Shown piece after piece: positions 1 to 10,365 of a stretch of 64,000 nt of DNA (positions are counted from its first letter, which is position 1; every line of letters starts with the position of its first letter). The notes beneath the pieces were generated by a model. It was not told where the DNA came from. It ran no database searches and was given only the letters and a program-made list of their open reading frames with translations. This DNA comes from Phytophthora colocasiae (lineage: Eukaryota > Oomycota > Peronosporomycetes > Peronosporales > Peronosporaceae). The position numbers were made by a program, and so were the translations under genes. The stretch covers positions 434,001 through 498,000 of the forward strand of contig JAGKQI010000091.1 of the NCBI GenBank assembly GCA_018806915.1. Reading direction: 5' to 3'.

Positions 1-334
1 CGATACCCTCCAAGAAGGCCGTGACAGTGAAAGCACTGCTTCTCAGTGCAAGATAGAACTTGCTCAGTTTATCAAAATGTGTTCTACAACCCAAATGGAG
101 CTCTACAAGGATATGGACGCACTGGAATACTGGCTAGATCATGGTGTGACTGAATTCCTGCTCTTGGCTCCAATTGCAACGAGACTCTTTACGGTTCCTA
201 TCTCTTCTGCTGCTGCAGAACGTGTTTGGAGTGCCTTTGCTTTCGTGTGGTCTAAACGCCGCAATCGTTTGACAGCAGACAAAGTGGAGAAGTTAGTGTT
301 TCTCTATACAAACTTCGCTCTGCTCGATACGTGA
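1..334 (+). mobile_element. hAT-family transposase, C-terminal fragment (5' end outside the window)
   Basis: An open frame enters from the window edge (first codon at position 2) and ends at 334. Its last 50 residues hold the hAT dimerisation signature: PISSAAAERVWSAF followed by a basic stretch (KRRNRLTADKVEKLVFLYTN). In this family the C-terminal region mediates transposase dimerisation. The catalytic and zinc-finger parts would lie upstream of the window, so it is unknown whether the copy is intact. No terminal inverted repeat or 8-bp target duplication could be paired, because only one end is visible. Confidence 0.75.
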
Positions 335-712
335 TTGAAGACTGGAAGACGAAGCTACTGAAAGCAGCGACGCATCGGCTGCGCAGGACAATACTACTAT
401 ACATAGTAGCACTGTAGTTATATAGGAAGTCCACAACAAACAGGGTAACACGTTTGCTAACAGCACTAACAGTAAGTTAGTGTGTAGTAATTCTAGCAAA
501 CATGTTGGCGGAGTACACTAATACTAGTACATCATGGATACGACATGTCGCTCCTCGGTGGAATATCAAACAAGGCCAACGCTGTAAAATCCGTACTCAA
601 CGTAAGGTTTACCCAACTGTCTCTAAAGAAGCATTTTCAAGGCAGTTTTGCGTGGTAACGTTGAATGCTACTGAACATGTTTTTCGTGTTAGGGTGTCTA
701 GGCTTCCTCTAT
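335..712. other. Intergenic stretch, no gene seen
   Basis: This runs from the hAT stop to the pectin lyase stop. It contains an AT-rich stretch around 395-500 and a short open frame at 502-720 that overlaps the lyase end and resembles nothing recognised. It may include the 3' end of the hAT element. Confidence 0.4.
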
Positions 713-2029
713 CTATTTAACCCTGGTTGGTTCGCTGACATCTTCCCGAAGAGCACTTTCAGGAGTTCCAACACGAGCTTTGGCCTTCTTTTTATCTGCA
801 GTCATTTTCAAGGCTCTGGTGGTGGTCAAATCCCCAACACCGAAATTCCGCGCCGAGATAGACATTCTCGTAGCTGCAGTCAAATTCGTGCCGGCAATGC
901 GTGCCTTCAGACTGCCAATCTTCCCGCTAACCGCGTCTTTGGAGTTGCTAGTAAAGACCCCGCTCTTCGTAAGCACATTCAGCTGACACGACCGACCGAT
1001 AACTGCTTGACAATCACCAGCAGCATTCGGAATGAAGATACTCCCTTTCGGGTCTGGTTGGTTCGGAGTACTCACTGAGTCAAAGTAGTTGCCTTCTGCC
1101 AGCACATATCCCCCCGTAGCCACGTCAAACGCGTGACCTGTGCCATCGTAGAAGAAGTTATTCGCAGCATGAACCACTGACACTTCTCCGTCGTGACCTC
1201 CAACCTTCGGGAAGCGACCGGACATCTTGTGCATAAAGTTCTTCAGCAAACTCACTTCCGTCTGCTTCCCGAGAAGCAAAAAGCCCCAATAGTGACGCCC
1301 ATCGCAAGACGAAGAGTATTTGGTTGCACCGTCAAAATCTGAATTGCTGATAGTGACTCCCGTTGCTCCTGAAAAGTTGATGACAATCATTTGACGCCCG
1401 ACACTGGAGACTTTGACGTGGTCGATCCAAATGCCTTTCGGAGCAGTGTTACCGTTCCCACGAATAGTGATAGCGTCGCCTCCCCATACAAGATGCGGAT
1501 TCAAGTTGGCGATGTGGATATTCTGCACAATGACGTTACTGCCAGTGATCATGAGGCCTTTGCCATTGAGGACGCCCCTGATACCTTCCCCTACGAGGGT
1601 CTTGTTGCTTCCGATTGTAAGTGGAGTGATAGCGGCTTTGTCGTACGTCACATCGACCGTAGATCCATCACATGTGCTGAAACTGGGTTGAATCGCGTCT
1701 TGCCCAAGAAATCCGTTCTTCTTCTTCATACACTCGAGGTTGTTCTTGGGACGACATCCTTTTTCGGTTGTAGAACCCTCCGTTTTGAGAAAGTTGAACT
1801 GTTGACGAAGAACAACAACGCGAGGTTCGTTGTCACTCAGGTACGTAGTGAGTTCTTTGATTGTGGTTGGATACACCGCTTTTGTGTTGCCACCGCCTGT
1901 GGTGCCGGCGGCGAAGCCTGGGGGTGTACCAGTAACGACGGAGGCAGCATGAGCGGAGCAACTTTGCGTTAACACGAGCGCGAAAATGAAGCTCAGGAGG
2001 ATGGCTGCTTGTCGATGATCAGGAAACAT
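713..2029 (-). CDS. Secreted pectin lyase (polysaccharide lyase family 1)
   Basis: The single-exon ORF encodes 438 residues. A hydrophobic signal peptide (about residues 1-28) indicates secretion. The enzyme should cleave esterified homogalacturonan in plant cell walls by beta-elimination. Motifs of the PL1 parallel beta-helix are visible: WGGDAI (182-187), WIDH (201-204), GRQM (211-214) and SGRFPKVGG (270-278). R272 lies where fungal pectin lyases place the catalytic arginine. The later [15 protein letters not shown] and [11 protein letters not shown] strings favour pectin lyase over pectate lyase. At 438 residues it is longer than the roughly 380 usual in fungi, with a basic C-terminal extension (KKKAKAR). 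The ATG at 2027-2029 opens directly into the signal peptide. It has no visible operon-like partner. Confidence 0.9.
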   Translation of the reverse strand: MFPDHRQAAILLSFIFALVLTQSCSAHAASVVTGTPPGFAAGTTGGGNTKAVYPTTIKELTTYLSDNEPRVVVLRQQFNFLKTEGSTTEKGCRPKNNLECMKKKNGFLGQDAIQPSFSTCDGSTVDVTYDKAAITPLTIGSNKTLVGEGIRGVLNGKGLMITGSNVIVQNIHIANLNPHLVWGGDAITIRGNGNTAPKGIWIDHVKVSSVGRQMIVINFSGATGVTISNSDFDGATKYSSSCDGRHYWGFLLLGKQTEVSLLKNFMHKMSGRFPKVGGHDGEVSVVHAANNFFYDGTGHAFDVATGGYVLAEGNYFDSVSTPNQPDPKGSIFIPNAAGDCQAVIGRSCQLNVLTKSGVFTSNSKDAVSGKIGSLKARIAGTNLTAATRMSISARNFGVGDLTTTRALKMTADKKKAKARVGTPESALREDVSEPTRVK

Positions 2030-2635
2030 CTTGGCTTGGGAGGTGGCAAGGAAAATTGCAAGTGAGGAATGGAATGGAGAAGGATTACTTGGTACTCAAG
2101 TCATGCTGCCGAGAAGCAGCCGAGAAGCACTTGCGATCGCATCTCAAATCGAACGCATGACGGAACAGAAGGCACTGACAACTTGATGTTGTTAATACAA
2201 GTTTCCATCGCAAGTGCGAGCAGATGAATGGGTACTTGCCCCCACATGGATCTGTGGCGTAGTTTACCAGTGATTACTTTTCCAGCCACGATGTGCTATA
2301 ACCGACAACGTCGGACATGCTTACACCTACCTGCTGTCTAGAGCTCTTGAAACAGTCGGTGATCAGATCTCGGCTTGGCGACAACACTTACAGTAGCATT
2401 GGTTCCCAACTAGAATTCCAAGAGAGAACGCAGCAGGATTTTCTCTTGACGGCTGGTGGTGCGAGGAAGTTGCAATCAACACCACAACAACGCCAAACTT
2501 TATGGATAGATAGACTTCCGAACCAAATTCATGTTCTAACCTGTGTACTGTATCCAGCCAACACATCGGCGCGTGATTCATATATTAGCAGGCGTCAGCT
2601 CCGATAGTACGCTACCGACGTCAGGCAAAGCCCAT
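2030..2635. other. Intergenic region upstream of pectin lyase and downstream of the kinase
   Basis: About 600 bp with no supported gene on either strand. It must contain the pectin lyase promoter (minus strand, just above 2029) and the 3' end of the minus-strand kinase beginning at 3825. Confidence 0.5.
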
Positions 2636-3825
2636 TTAAGTTGGTGGACTGCGAGCTGCTTTCAGTAAGCGTTGGGTCTTGGTAACGGCCAGAACAGCAC
2701 CCACACCGGCACGGAACTTGCTGCGAGCATTCAAACGTCGAGCCTCCTTCATATTCTTTCCTACTGACAGCACTGGTGCATCGTCGTCCGCCTCCTTGAT
2801 ATCATTAAACCATGGATGATCTAGCACCTCTTGTGCTGACAAACGCTTCGACGGTTGCACCACGAGCATCTTACAAATGAGGTCCTTGGCTAGCTGCGAG
2901 ACACCGTCGAAGTAAGGTGCCACAAACTCAAAGTCCCCGTTGAGAATCTGTAAAATGTGATAAAAAAAAATAAATTAGTTCACCAAATTGTTGCAAACAG
3001 TTACCAAAATCCACATGACAAACCTTCCGCATCTCCTCAACTTGGTTCTCATCGTAGAATGGTGGAAAACCACACAGCAGGATGTACGCGATGACCCCAA
3101 GACTCCAGATATCACATTTGCTGTCGTACGGCAACTTCCGAACAATTTCCGGTGCGTAGTAACCGGGAGTGCCACACATTGTGGACATGTTGGTTTCCTC
3201 CGTGACCAACTTGGCAAAACCGAAATCAGCGATTTTGATCACCGAATTCTCCGTTTCATCCTTGTACAGCAGGTTTTCCGGTTTCAAGTCGCGATGGGTC
3301 ACACCTTCCGAGTGGCAATAGCGCAAAACTTTTGCCACGACTTTTACCACCTTTTTCGCCTCAGCTTCGGTGTAATATTCCTTGGCGATGATCCGGTCAA
3401 AGAGTTCACCACCTTCGGCGAATTCCATCACCAGAAAACACATTGCGCCTTCTCCGTCATACACATCGTACAACTTGATAATGTTCGGGTGGCTCAACTG
3501 GAAAAAAAATAATAACAATGGTTAGCACCACCTAACCTCTTTTTATGCCAATATTGCCAACACTCACGTCTTTGAGGATATCGATTTCCTGCACCAAGTT
3601 GCTGCGGTCTTTTGGGTTCAGCGCAGCCTTGTTGATGCATTTGACGGCGAATCGATCCCCTGTCGCTCGGTTGGTGCACTCCTTGACAATGGAAAAGTTA
3701 CCTGTTTAAACACAAACGTCAGTGCCTAAACACCTTTTGGGCCAGTTGCACAGTTGCCAACCTTCTCCGATGACACGGCCAATGCGGTACTTCTCATTGA
3801 AACCTGCAGGGAACTGGTCGGCCAT
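2636..3825 (-). CDS. Calcium/calmodulin-dependent-type Ser/Thr protein kinase (CAMK group)
   Basis: Four exons are proposed: 3762-3825, 3568-3701, 3024-3497 and 2636-2947. They give 984 nt and 327 residues. The glycine loop VIGEGNFSIV begins near residue 18 and is completed across intron 1; the ATP-binding lysine is in FAVKCINK (K42). The catalytic loop is HRDLKPENLL (D136) and the metal-binding motif is DFGFAK (D157). The activation segment CGTPGYYAPEI and the C-lobe DHPWF motif fit CAMK/CaMK1-like kinases. The basic tail after DHPWF may be an autoinhibitory or calmodulin-binding segment (inference). The start MADQFPAGF was chosen because it directly precedes the kinase domain. Upstream, between 3826 and about 4091, an open frame with splice-like sites could add an N-terminal extension. 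The gene follows a PDZ protein on the same strand, closely spaced. Confidence 0.85.
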
Positions 3826-4135
3826 GTCGTTGCCTCGACGTCGCTCAATGTACACTGGGCAACGGTGGTCTGTCGTTTCCCCGAGTGTCGCCAAGAGTGC
3901 GAGGTCTGAGCCGCTGAGGAGGAATAGATAACTGCCCAAGTGCCTAAAATATCTTGCGCGCTTTGCGTCTTTAAAAACAACTTCAGGAAAAAGAATTTGG
4001 CAAACTACTTTTTGATAACGAATGAAAGGCTTGGTGCCCTGTATCCTTCTTCTTTCTACGCTGTGCATTGCTCGCTGCCTGTTGGCGATCCCTAAAAACA
4101 AACAAAACCATCCGCTCTTTGTCCCTTTGCACGTA

Positions 4136-5845
4136 CTAGTCGATTGCTTGGAATGTCAGCACGACTGGTTTGGGCACGTTGCGTAGGTGCATGGTCGACC
4201 GCTCGAAGCCCAATTGGCGAACGTCCTTGTCTCCGATCTTGATCAAAATGTCACCCACAGCCACGCGACGTAAACCGGCGCACGTGCTCTTGCCCGTGCG
4301 CTTGGTGATGAGAATGACTGAACCTTGTTTCGACTGCGCCTCCCGCACAGTGAAACCGAACGGTCCGTCCGTCCACTGAATCTGGTAGTACGCGTTTGAA
4401 TCGATCTCGAAAAAGTCCTCCTCCTCCATTTGAGGGGCAGGCTGTGGTTGATGGAACGACGGCTGCTGATAAAGCTGTTGCTGAGATTGAGGTGGTGTCT
4501 GGTGGAACGACTGCTGTTGCTGGAGCTGCGATGGCTGGTACGACGATTGCTGAGGCTGAGACTGATAACCATTGTCTCCATAGCTCTGACCGGTAGCAAC
4601 CTGACCGAACGAAAGATCCTCCCCCATCTGCACAGGCTGTGGCTGAGTTTGATACTTGCTTGCGTGCTGGTGGCGCGACATGGTGAAGGAGCTGTTACTG
4701 CGCGCGTTTCGATACCCGAGCAAACTAGGAGCAGCCTCACTCTCACTAGCAGCAGAGTTGCTGCGCGTGCTCGCAGACTGACTCCGTACAGGAGCCGGTG
4801 GCGGGCCGGCATTACTGGATGAACGTCCTGGAGATGGCGCCCGTTGTGGCTGTGCAGCAATGTTCATCGCCGCCATCTGAGACGTTGGCAGCGATGCGCT
4901 CTCTATCAGCTTAGGAGGCGAGCCGCCAGCTTTAAGTCTGTTTGCTGGAGGTCGGCGGAATCGGATCACTGCTGGCTTGGGCACGTTCATAATGTACTGC
5001 ATGGTCTCGTGGAAGCCGTACTCCTTGGCCGATATGTTGTTCACCAGTATAATCTCGTCGTTCTCCTGTACCTGCGAGAGTTGTTTGGACGTCCCCTTGC
5101 CTGTGAATGACCGTACATAAGGTAACCCTTCCGCAGACGTGCCTACTACCAGTCCAAGAGAGCCGTACTCCCACAAAAAGTCGTATTCGCCTTCACCTAT
5201 CTCGGGTAGTTCCATCTGCAGCTCCTCAGCCAGAGGCTTTCGGAATCGCAGAGTAATTGGCTTAGGTAATTCCTTGATAATGTTGATAATAGCCGAGATT
5301 GAATGGTCACACGTCGGTGTCTGGTTCACGTACACCAGTTCATCTCCGACATTGACGTCCCTCTCGAGCGCGGGACTGTCCGCTTTGCCCGTGAATCTCT
5401 TAACCAGTGGCAATTTGCTCTTCGGGTCGGTCGTCAACACAATGCCCAAAGGTCCAGACTCCCATAAGTACGTGTACTCATTGGGGGCGAGGTCCGGCAG
5501 GTCTTTAGCAGCAGAACCGTAAGGTGACAACTGCAGAGTGAGTCGCACAGGCTTCTGAACGGAGCGCAACAGCTTCGTGGCGTTTTGCGGACCCAAATGG
5601 TACACTTTCTCGTCTCCAATGGCGATTAGCATATCGCCAGGCACGACGTCCTGGAGCCCAGCGGTGGCACTGCTAGCTGTGCGTCTCGCCAGACACAAGA
5701 CGGTTCCTCGGTCCGACTGCACGGGCGTCACGGTGAAGCCGAAGGCCGCGCCGTCCGCCCACTCCACCACATACATCTTGCGCTCATCCAGCCGCACATC
5801 GACGGCCGTTTGCGCCGTCTGCAGGGCGTCCGCGGCATCGGCCAT
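4136..5845 (-). CDS. Four-PDZ-domain scaffold protein
   Basis: The 569-residue single-exon ORF has three PDZ-like domains in the N-terminal half, a Gln/Ser/Pro-rich linker (about 290-470) and a fourth PDZ at the C-terminus. Each repeat starts with an aromatic-rich strand (VVEWADG, YLWESGPLGIV, FLWEYGSLGLV, IQWTDGPFGF). Each carries a carboxylate-binding-like GF or GL loop and ends with the recurrent phrase PKPxxLxF or QKPVRLTL. PDZ domains bind C-terminal peptides, so this is probably a cytosolic scaffold. Repeats 1 and 4 resemble each other more than 2 and 3, which suggests internal duplication in pairs. The ATG at 5843-5845 opens the first ORF. The stop (4136-4138) is followed at once by GTACGT, a donor-like sequence, and the kinase lies about 300 bp downstream on the same strand. 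Confidence 0.8.
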   Translation of the reverse strand: MADAADALQTAQTAVDVRLDERKMYVVEWADGAAFGFTVTPVQSDRGTVLCLARRTASSATAGLQDVVPGDMLIAIGDEKVYHLGPQNATKLLRSVQKPVRLTLQLSPYGSAAKDLPDLAPNEYTYLWESGPLGIVLTTDPKSKLPLVKRFTGKADSPALERDVNVGDELVYVNQTPTCDHSISAIINIIKELPKPITLRFRKPLAEELQMELPEIGEGEYDFLWEYGSLGLVVGTSAEGLPYVRSFTGKGTSKQLSQVQENDEIILVNNISAKEYGFHETMQYIMNVPKPAVIRFRRPPANRLKAGGSPPKLIESASLPTSQMAAMNIAAQPQRAPSPGRSSSNAGPPPAPVRSQSASTRSNSAASESEAAPSLLGYRNARSNSSFTMSRHQHASKYQTQPQPVQMGEDLSFGQVATGQSYGDNGYQSQPQQSSYQPSQLQQQQSFHQTPPQSQQQLYQQPSFHQPQPAPQMEEEDFFEIDSNAYYQIQWTDGPFGFTVREAQSKQGSVILITKRTGKSTCAGLRRVAVGDILIKIGDKDVRQLGFERSTMHLRNVPKPVVLTFQAID

Positions 5846-6583
5846 GACTGCGGTCGGGGACGCGGCGATCTCGATTGTGGCGAAAAACGTTTAATGTCGG
5901 ATGGAAATCAAGACGTTCGATAATACTGTGAGAAATGATGGTGGTGGTCAGATGCGTTTCTTTAGAAAGGGAGAGTGTTTGAAATTGTGAAAATTAATAT
6001 ATGGTAACAACGTTATAGGGGAGGGAAAGTCTGCGTTAGTGATGGAGAAAACACATGAACACATGACCATGCCAAGTGAACGACACGTCGATCGTCGCCA
6101 CGCTGGTCGCGACGGGTTCAATCAAAATGGCCTTTCGACTGGGCAAAGCGTTGGTGGCGAGGAGCGCGTGGAGGCCACCGAAAGGCGAAGTCTCTAATAA
6201 TGCACCCTTCTCTGCTATCCGTCGTCCACTCGCATCGGAAGAGCGGCAAGCACAAAGGTGTCGTGCGGTGGCTGTAATCCCCCCAGCTGTCCAAAACTTC
6301 GGGCTCCAGACGCTTTTGGTGCCTCACCAAGAAGGTGACGGTTGTTCTTGATAAGCTGTGGTCGAAATGAGCCAGGAGACTGCAAAACTGAACAAAAAGG
6401 AACAGCAAGGCTTGATGATCTAAACTGAAGGTTTTCTCGTCTTCAAGTTGCACCGTTGCCCTCCGGGTTACATCATGTACAGCTTAGAATTTATAGCTGC
6501 AACAGAACTAAATCATAAAATTCTACAGTCATGACAAAAAATAGTCCTAGTGCACAAAACGTATTCTAAGAAACCGTGCAAAA
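5846..6583. other. Divergent intergenic region
   Basis: About 740 bp between the PDZ gene (minus) and a membrane-protein gene (plus). It should carry both promoters. Short open frames at 6076-6453 on both strands have no recognisable content. An AT-rich stretch lies at 6480-6550. Confidence 0.45.
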
Positions 6584-7369
6584 ATGTCGTCCATGGTGTT
6601 GGCGTGGCTCGTGGTGCTGAGCGCCGCCGTGCTGACGCTCGAGATCCAGCGCCACCTGCTGCTCGCGCGCATGTTAGGCGCCTTTGTGATGCTATTGACC
6701 TGGGGGCTCCTATTGTCGTCCGAGCTGCAGCTCAAGGCCGTGTGCTGCGCTGTCGTGTACCACGGATTGGCGGAAGGTGTGCGCCAGTGGCAACGGCGCT
6801 TCCCGTGCGTGTTCGAAAACCGAAAAGACCGCAAAGTGGTGCTGTGGCTGCTCTTCTGGGCGCGTGTCTTCATTTGGGGCGCCGCCTTGGGCGGAATGGC
6901 TGTATTTACGAAACTAACGAGGAATCAGGAACCGACGGATTCGTCTCCGTCCTATTTGAATGAAGCGGCCGCGTTGGCGCTGTATTACGAGGTGGTGGAA
7001 GTGCTGGTGATGCTGTACTTTGCAGACGAAGAAGTGCCGTATCTGTGGCACAAAAGGGTGTTCCATTGGCTGGGAGCTCTGCTCGTGGGATTCCTGCAGA
7101 GCACAGGACGACTGGACGCTGTGCTTCGAGGTCCGTTACTGGCGGGAATGTCACCCTTAGCACTGGTTGGTGTGCTGCTTATGGTCATGTGGCTGTCGAT
7201 TGAAATCCGGTGGGATCGTATTGCCTACGCGAGCAGCCCCAGCTTAGTTGAAGAGGAGGTGTACGACAAGGAGGAGCAAAGGGAGGAGATGGCTTTTACC
7301 AGAAACAACCGCAGACGAGGGCTCTTCGTGGAAACAACCAGAGAGAAGGACGTCTACTTCCAGGCTTGA
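6584..7369 (+). CDS. Multi-pass membrane protein of unknown function
   Basis: A 261-residue single-exon ORF starts at an ATG in an A-rich context (AAAAATG). About six hydrophobic segments are visible, the first at residues 3-20. Pairs such as LGAFVMLLTWGLLL and VVLWLLFWARVFIWGAALGG suggest hairpins. A charged tail (EEEVYDKEEQREEM, NNRRRGLF) follows the last segment and would be cytosolic by the positive-inside rule. The family is not recognised. The size and the short loops fit a small seven-helix-like or TMEM-type protein, but no signature residue supports a function. Confidence 0.7.
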   Translation: MSSMVLAWLVVLSAAVLTLEIQRHLLLARMLGAFVMLLTWGLLLSSELQLKAVCCAVVYHGLAEGVRQWQRRFPCVFENRKDRKVVLWLLFWARVFIWGAALGGMAVFTKLTRNQEPTDSSPSYLNEAAALALYYEVVEVLVMLYFADEEVPYLWHKRVFHWLGALLVGFLQSTGRLDAVLRGPLLAGMSPLALVGVLLMVMWLSIEIRWDRIAYASSPSLVEEEVYDKEEQREEMAFTRNNRRRGLFVETTREKDVYFQA

Positions 7370-7500
7370 AGCAGGGGCAGATCCCGTTCATAGATGACCA
7401 AGAAGCAGGCTCGGACTCCAAGCTGTACAAGGTTGCACACGCCCTCATGACTTTAGTATTTATTCACTTTGTTTTTATCTTCAGACTTTTGAGTTCGTGT

Positions 7501-9396
7501 TTATTTTCTTCGAGTGGGATTAGCAGATGTGCATCGAGTTTTAGGTGGTCGAGCGCTCAGTGGAGGGAGGCGCATACCTCCCTCAGCAGCATCCGGGAAA
7601 ACGTCTTCATTGAATTCCAAGTTTGTTGCAGTAGTGGGGGCAGTAGCAATTCGTCTCAGCCTGAGGGGTGACATCGAGAAATGCTCTAGTCCATTGGCAG
7701 CTTGTAAGTCCTGCAGCCGTGGCAACCGCTTTCCCGCTGATGTAACTCGAGTGTTTGGGCTCAGAATGCTTGCCACCACCGAATTCGAGTCCTGGTTGGT
7801 GATCGCTGGTGGAGTGGGCTTCGTCATCGACTCCAGCGGTTTTAACCTGTACGAACCGAAAAATGTAAGCAAGATTTTAGGGTGTTGGTGTTAAGGGATC
7901 ACACTTACGTAGGGGTACGAGGCCGTCGTAGCTTGGGCGATACTTGATGAGGGGACCCAAAAGCACTTTCTCGAACGTGTTGAAGAGCTGGTGAGTGCAA
8001 CATCTTTTGGGTTTCGTCAAACGATGAAGTTTTGGGGAACATGGGCTTTACACTGGTGAAGTGGTGGCTGTTGGGGCTCTCCATGTGCGGGAACGTTGAG
8101 GATTCTTCATGCGGCTCGGGCTCAGGAATCAGGTCTTTTCCGACGATTACTTCCGGCGACGAAGGCAATGACTGGGAACTCTGTTGGTTGCACTCCTGTC
8201 GCTTTGTCCGACGTTTCGAGCCTTTCTCCTTCACTTTGGTTTCCCGAGCCATTCGGACAAACGGGTGCGCAAGGAGCTGAGCAAGTGTTGCACGCTGTTC
8301 CGGATTTCTCTGTAGACAAAGTTTAAGGAAGGACACAGTCTATTCGACAGCAACAGAGTAAGAACTTTGCTGTTGATACAGCATGAGATAAAGCAAACGA
8401 ACCTCTTCTGAAGCATCGGCCGGGATGGTTGGCGTACTCTCACTGGATACGATTTGGTACATGGCAGTTAGGGGGTTGCTGTACTGCTGCCACGGTGAAC
8501 GGCCTGTGAGCATTTCAAGTACCGCACAGCCGAGACTCCAGACGTCCGCACGGAACCAGCGCTCGTGGTTATCGTCCTCCTCCATATTCTGCTGACGAAT
8601 CACCTCAGGTGCCATCCAATGAGGGGTTCCTTTCAGTCCTCCAACTAGGGAAGCACATCCTACTACCTTGAAAGTCCCGAAATCTCCCAGCTTGATATCT
8701 GCATGAGAATGATCGCCTGCACTACCTTTCGGTACGGCAAGTAGAATGTTTGCACATTTGATATCACGGTGGGCGATTCCATTTTGGTGCAAATAGTCCA
8801 GAGCCTCACACAACTGGCGCGTAAAACGCTTGACCAAAGGCAATGACAGCGCACCAGACCGTGATAAGTGGGAGCTCAGTGACCCGCCAGCAGCGTACTC
8901 CATATATATCCGCAATTCGCTTTGTTTCTTCTCAGTAGCTTGTAGATAACGCACCAAGTGTCGGTGTCGCAATCGCTTCATCGTCTTCACCTCTCTCTTG
9001 ACGGATTCCACTGCGGGAGCAGGCAACTCCTTCGTCCAAATGACTTTCACAGCCACTTCCCGCCCAGTCGTTGTCTCTTCGCATCTGTAGATAGAACCTT
9101 GTGCACTATAGAATGATAATGATCAGTGTTGTTGTTGAAACAATTTATCCATATCAAACGTACCCTTGCCCAATTTTCTCCTTGCGCACCCACTTCTTCA
9201 CCTTCATCTCGGGACTGGTGTCACCGGAAGAGCTCTTTGTGTGAGGAGAACCAACCTCTGAAGCCCAGCTATTGCAGCTACTGCCAGTCGGTGAATGCTC
9301 CGGGGATGGAGGGAACATGAGCGAGTATTCGTCTTGTGGGAAATCAAGTGACAAACCTCCACGATCCGCAGACGAACTGTTCTCCGTGTCTTTCAT
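7501..9396 (-). CDS. MAPKKK-like (STE11-type) Ser/Thr protein kinase
   Basis: Four exons are proposed: 9164-9396, 8403-9105, 7909-8339 and 7501-7846. They sum to 1713 nt and 570 residues. The donors are GTACGT, GTTCGT and GTAAGT. A Ser-rich N-terminus precedes the kinase domain. The glycine loop KIGQGAQGSIYRC spans intron 1. The ATP-site lysine is in REVAVKVIW (K98). HRDIKCANILL, DFGTFK and GTPHWMAPEVI follow. The HRDIKxxNIL and GTPxWMAPEV combination is typical of STE kinases such as MEKKs. The C-terminus is a basic, Ser/Pro-rich extension with no recognised domain. The first in-frame ATG (9394-9396) was chosen; the open frame continues a little upstream without an ATG. A CCAAT pentamer lies upstream at about 9605. 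Confidence 0.8.
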
Positions 9397-9716
9397 GTTG
9401 ACAGATGCCTTCGATAGCAGGAAAGGAGGACGATGTTCAAGCACGTATCACTCACTCACTGGCAGGAAACAGAGCTCGAGGAAATGCTCAACAGACAAGC
9501 AAGGCACTAAATATACAAAACAGCATCATCCCATGCGCAAAAAGTATCCGAAATAGCTCTTCGTCTACAGTCTGGATGTCGATCAGCGAAAAATTATTTT
9601 CAACCAATCAGATGAATTAGCCACCATTTTCCATATAAGAACAGTTATACCGTTCTTCTACAGAGATATTTTTTGCATTAAGAGTTTGTGGTCCTCAGTA
9701 GAGCAGACCAGTGAAT

Positions 9717-10227
9717 ATGGCAAAGGTACGGCGAGAAGAGCTCTCTCGGCAGGCGCCTGCTGGCTGGAAGGAGGCGTCATCAGCAGACGTTGCCTTGTCT
9801 GTATAATAACCGGACGATTATCTAGCTGGTGGCGTCAGTCTGTATTAAATGCAGGCTGGATCCGACTTTTTGTGGATGTCGGAATGATAAAACCGACTCA
9901 AAACTTCGTTCACTGCAGGGAAAAGCCAAGAACGTGGTGATTAAAATGCTGAGTGCAGCAGGCACTGGGTGAGTGTACAGTAGATATATGGGTTTGTTAC
10001 GTGCATTCTGATTAATGTTTGTCCGTTATGAACAGGTTCTTCTACACCACGACCAAGAACCCGCGCAACGTCACTAGGAAGCTTTCGCTCCGCAAGGTAC
10101 GCACGGGATGTTCCTCTGTTATAATAGCTGCTTGTGTATTGACTCTGTTGATGCTTTATCATTGCAGTACGACCCGATTGTTCGGCAGCACGTGATTTTT
10201 AACGAGACCAAGATCAAGAAGGGATAA
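9717..10227 (+). CDS. Mitochondrial large-subunit ribosomal protein bL33m
   Basis: A 59-residue protein is split over four short exons: 9717-9725, 9919-9968, 10036-10096 and 10168-10227. The total is 180 nt including the stop. The joined product reads MAKGKAKNVVIKMLSAAGTG, then FFYTTTKNPRN, KLSLRKYDP and RQHVIFNETKIKKG. These match the bacterial/mitochondrial L33 family: a Tyr-Thr-x-Lys-Asn-Arg-Asn-like strand, a LxLxKYDP turn and a basic end. The usual zinc-binding cysteines are absent, as in many L33 proteins. The first exon is only nine bases, so the start depends on splicing at AAG/GTACGG. If that is wrong, translation could begin at the internal MLSAAG codon (9946). The gene lies head-to-tail with the minus-strand MAPKKK (divergent). 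Confidence 0.85.
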
Positions 10228-10365
10228 ATGCCAGGCGTGATCTATCGTGCTCTACGGTTGCAGTTATCAGAAGCAGTAGCCAAGAGCACAGCAGCTTTTA
10301 GAGATTGGACCTGTTTGTGGGTTGCTTAACGGCAATACGCATCCTTCGCTTGTCAAATGTTCGGT

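Noticed and set aside
502..720. 72-codon open frame between hAT and pectin lyase
   Set aside because: No family resemblance, overlaps the lyase end, composition not clearly coding.
7370..7894. Plus-strand open frames opposite the MAPKKK C-terminal exons
   Set aside because: Shadow frames of the minus-strand exon; splice-verified frame on the minus strand explains the region.
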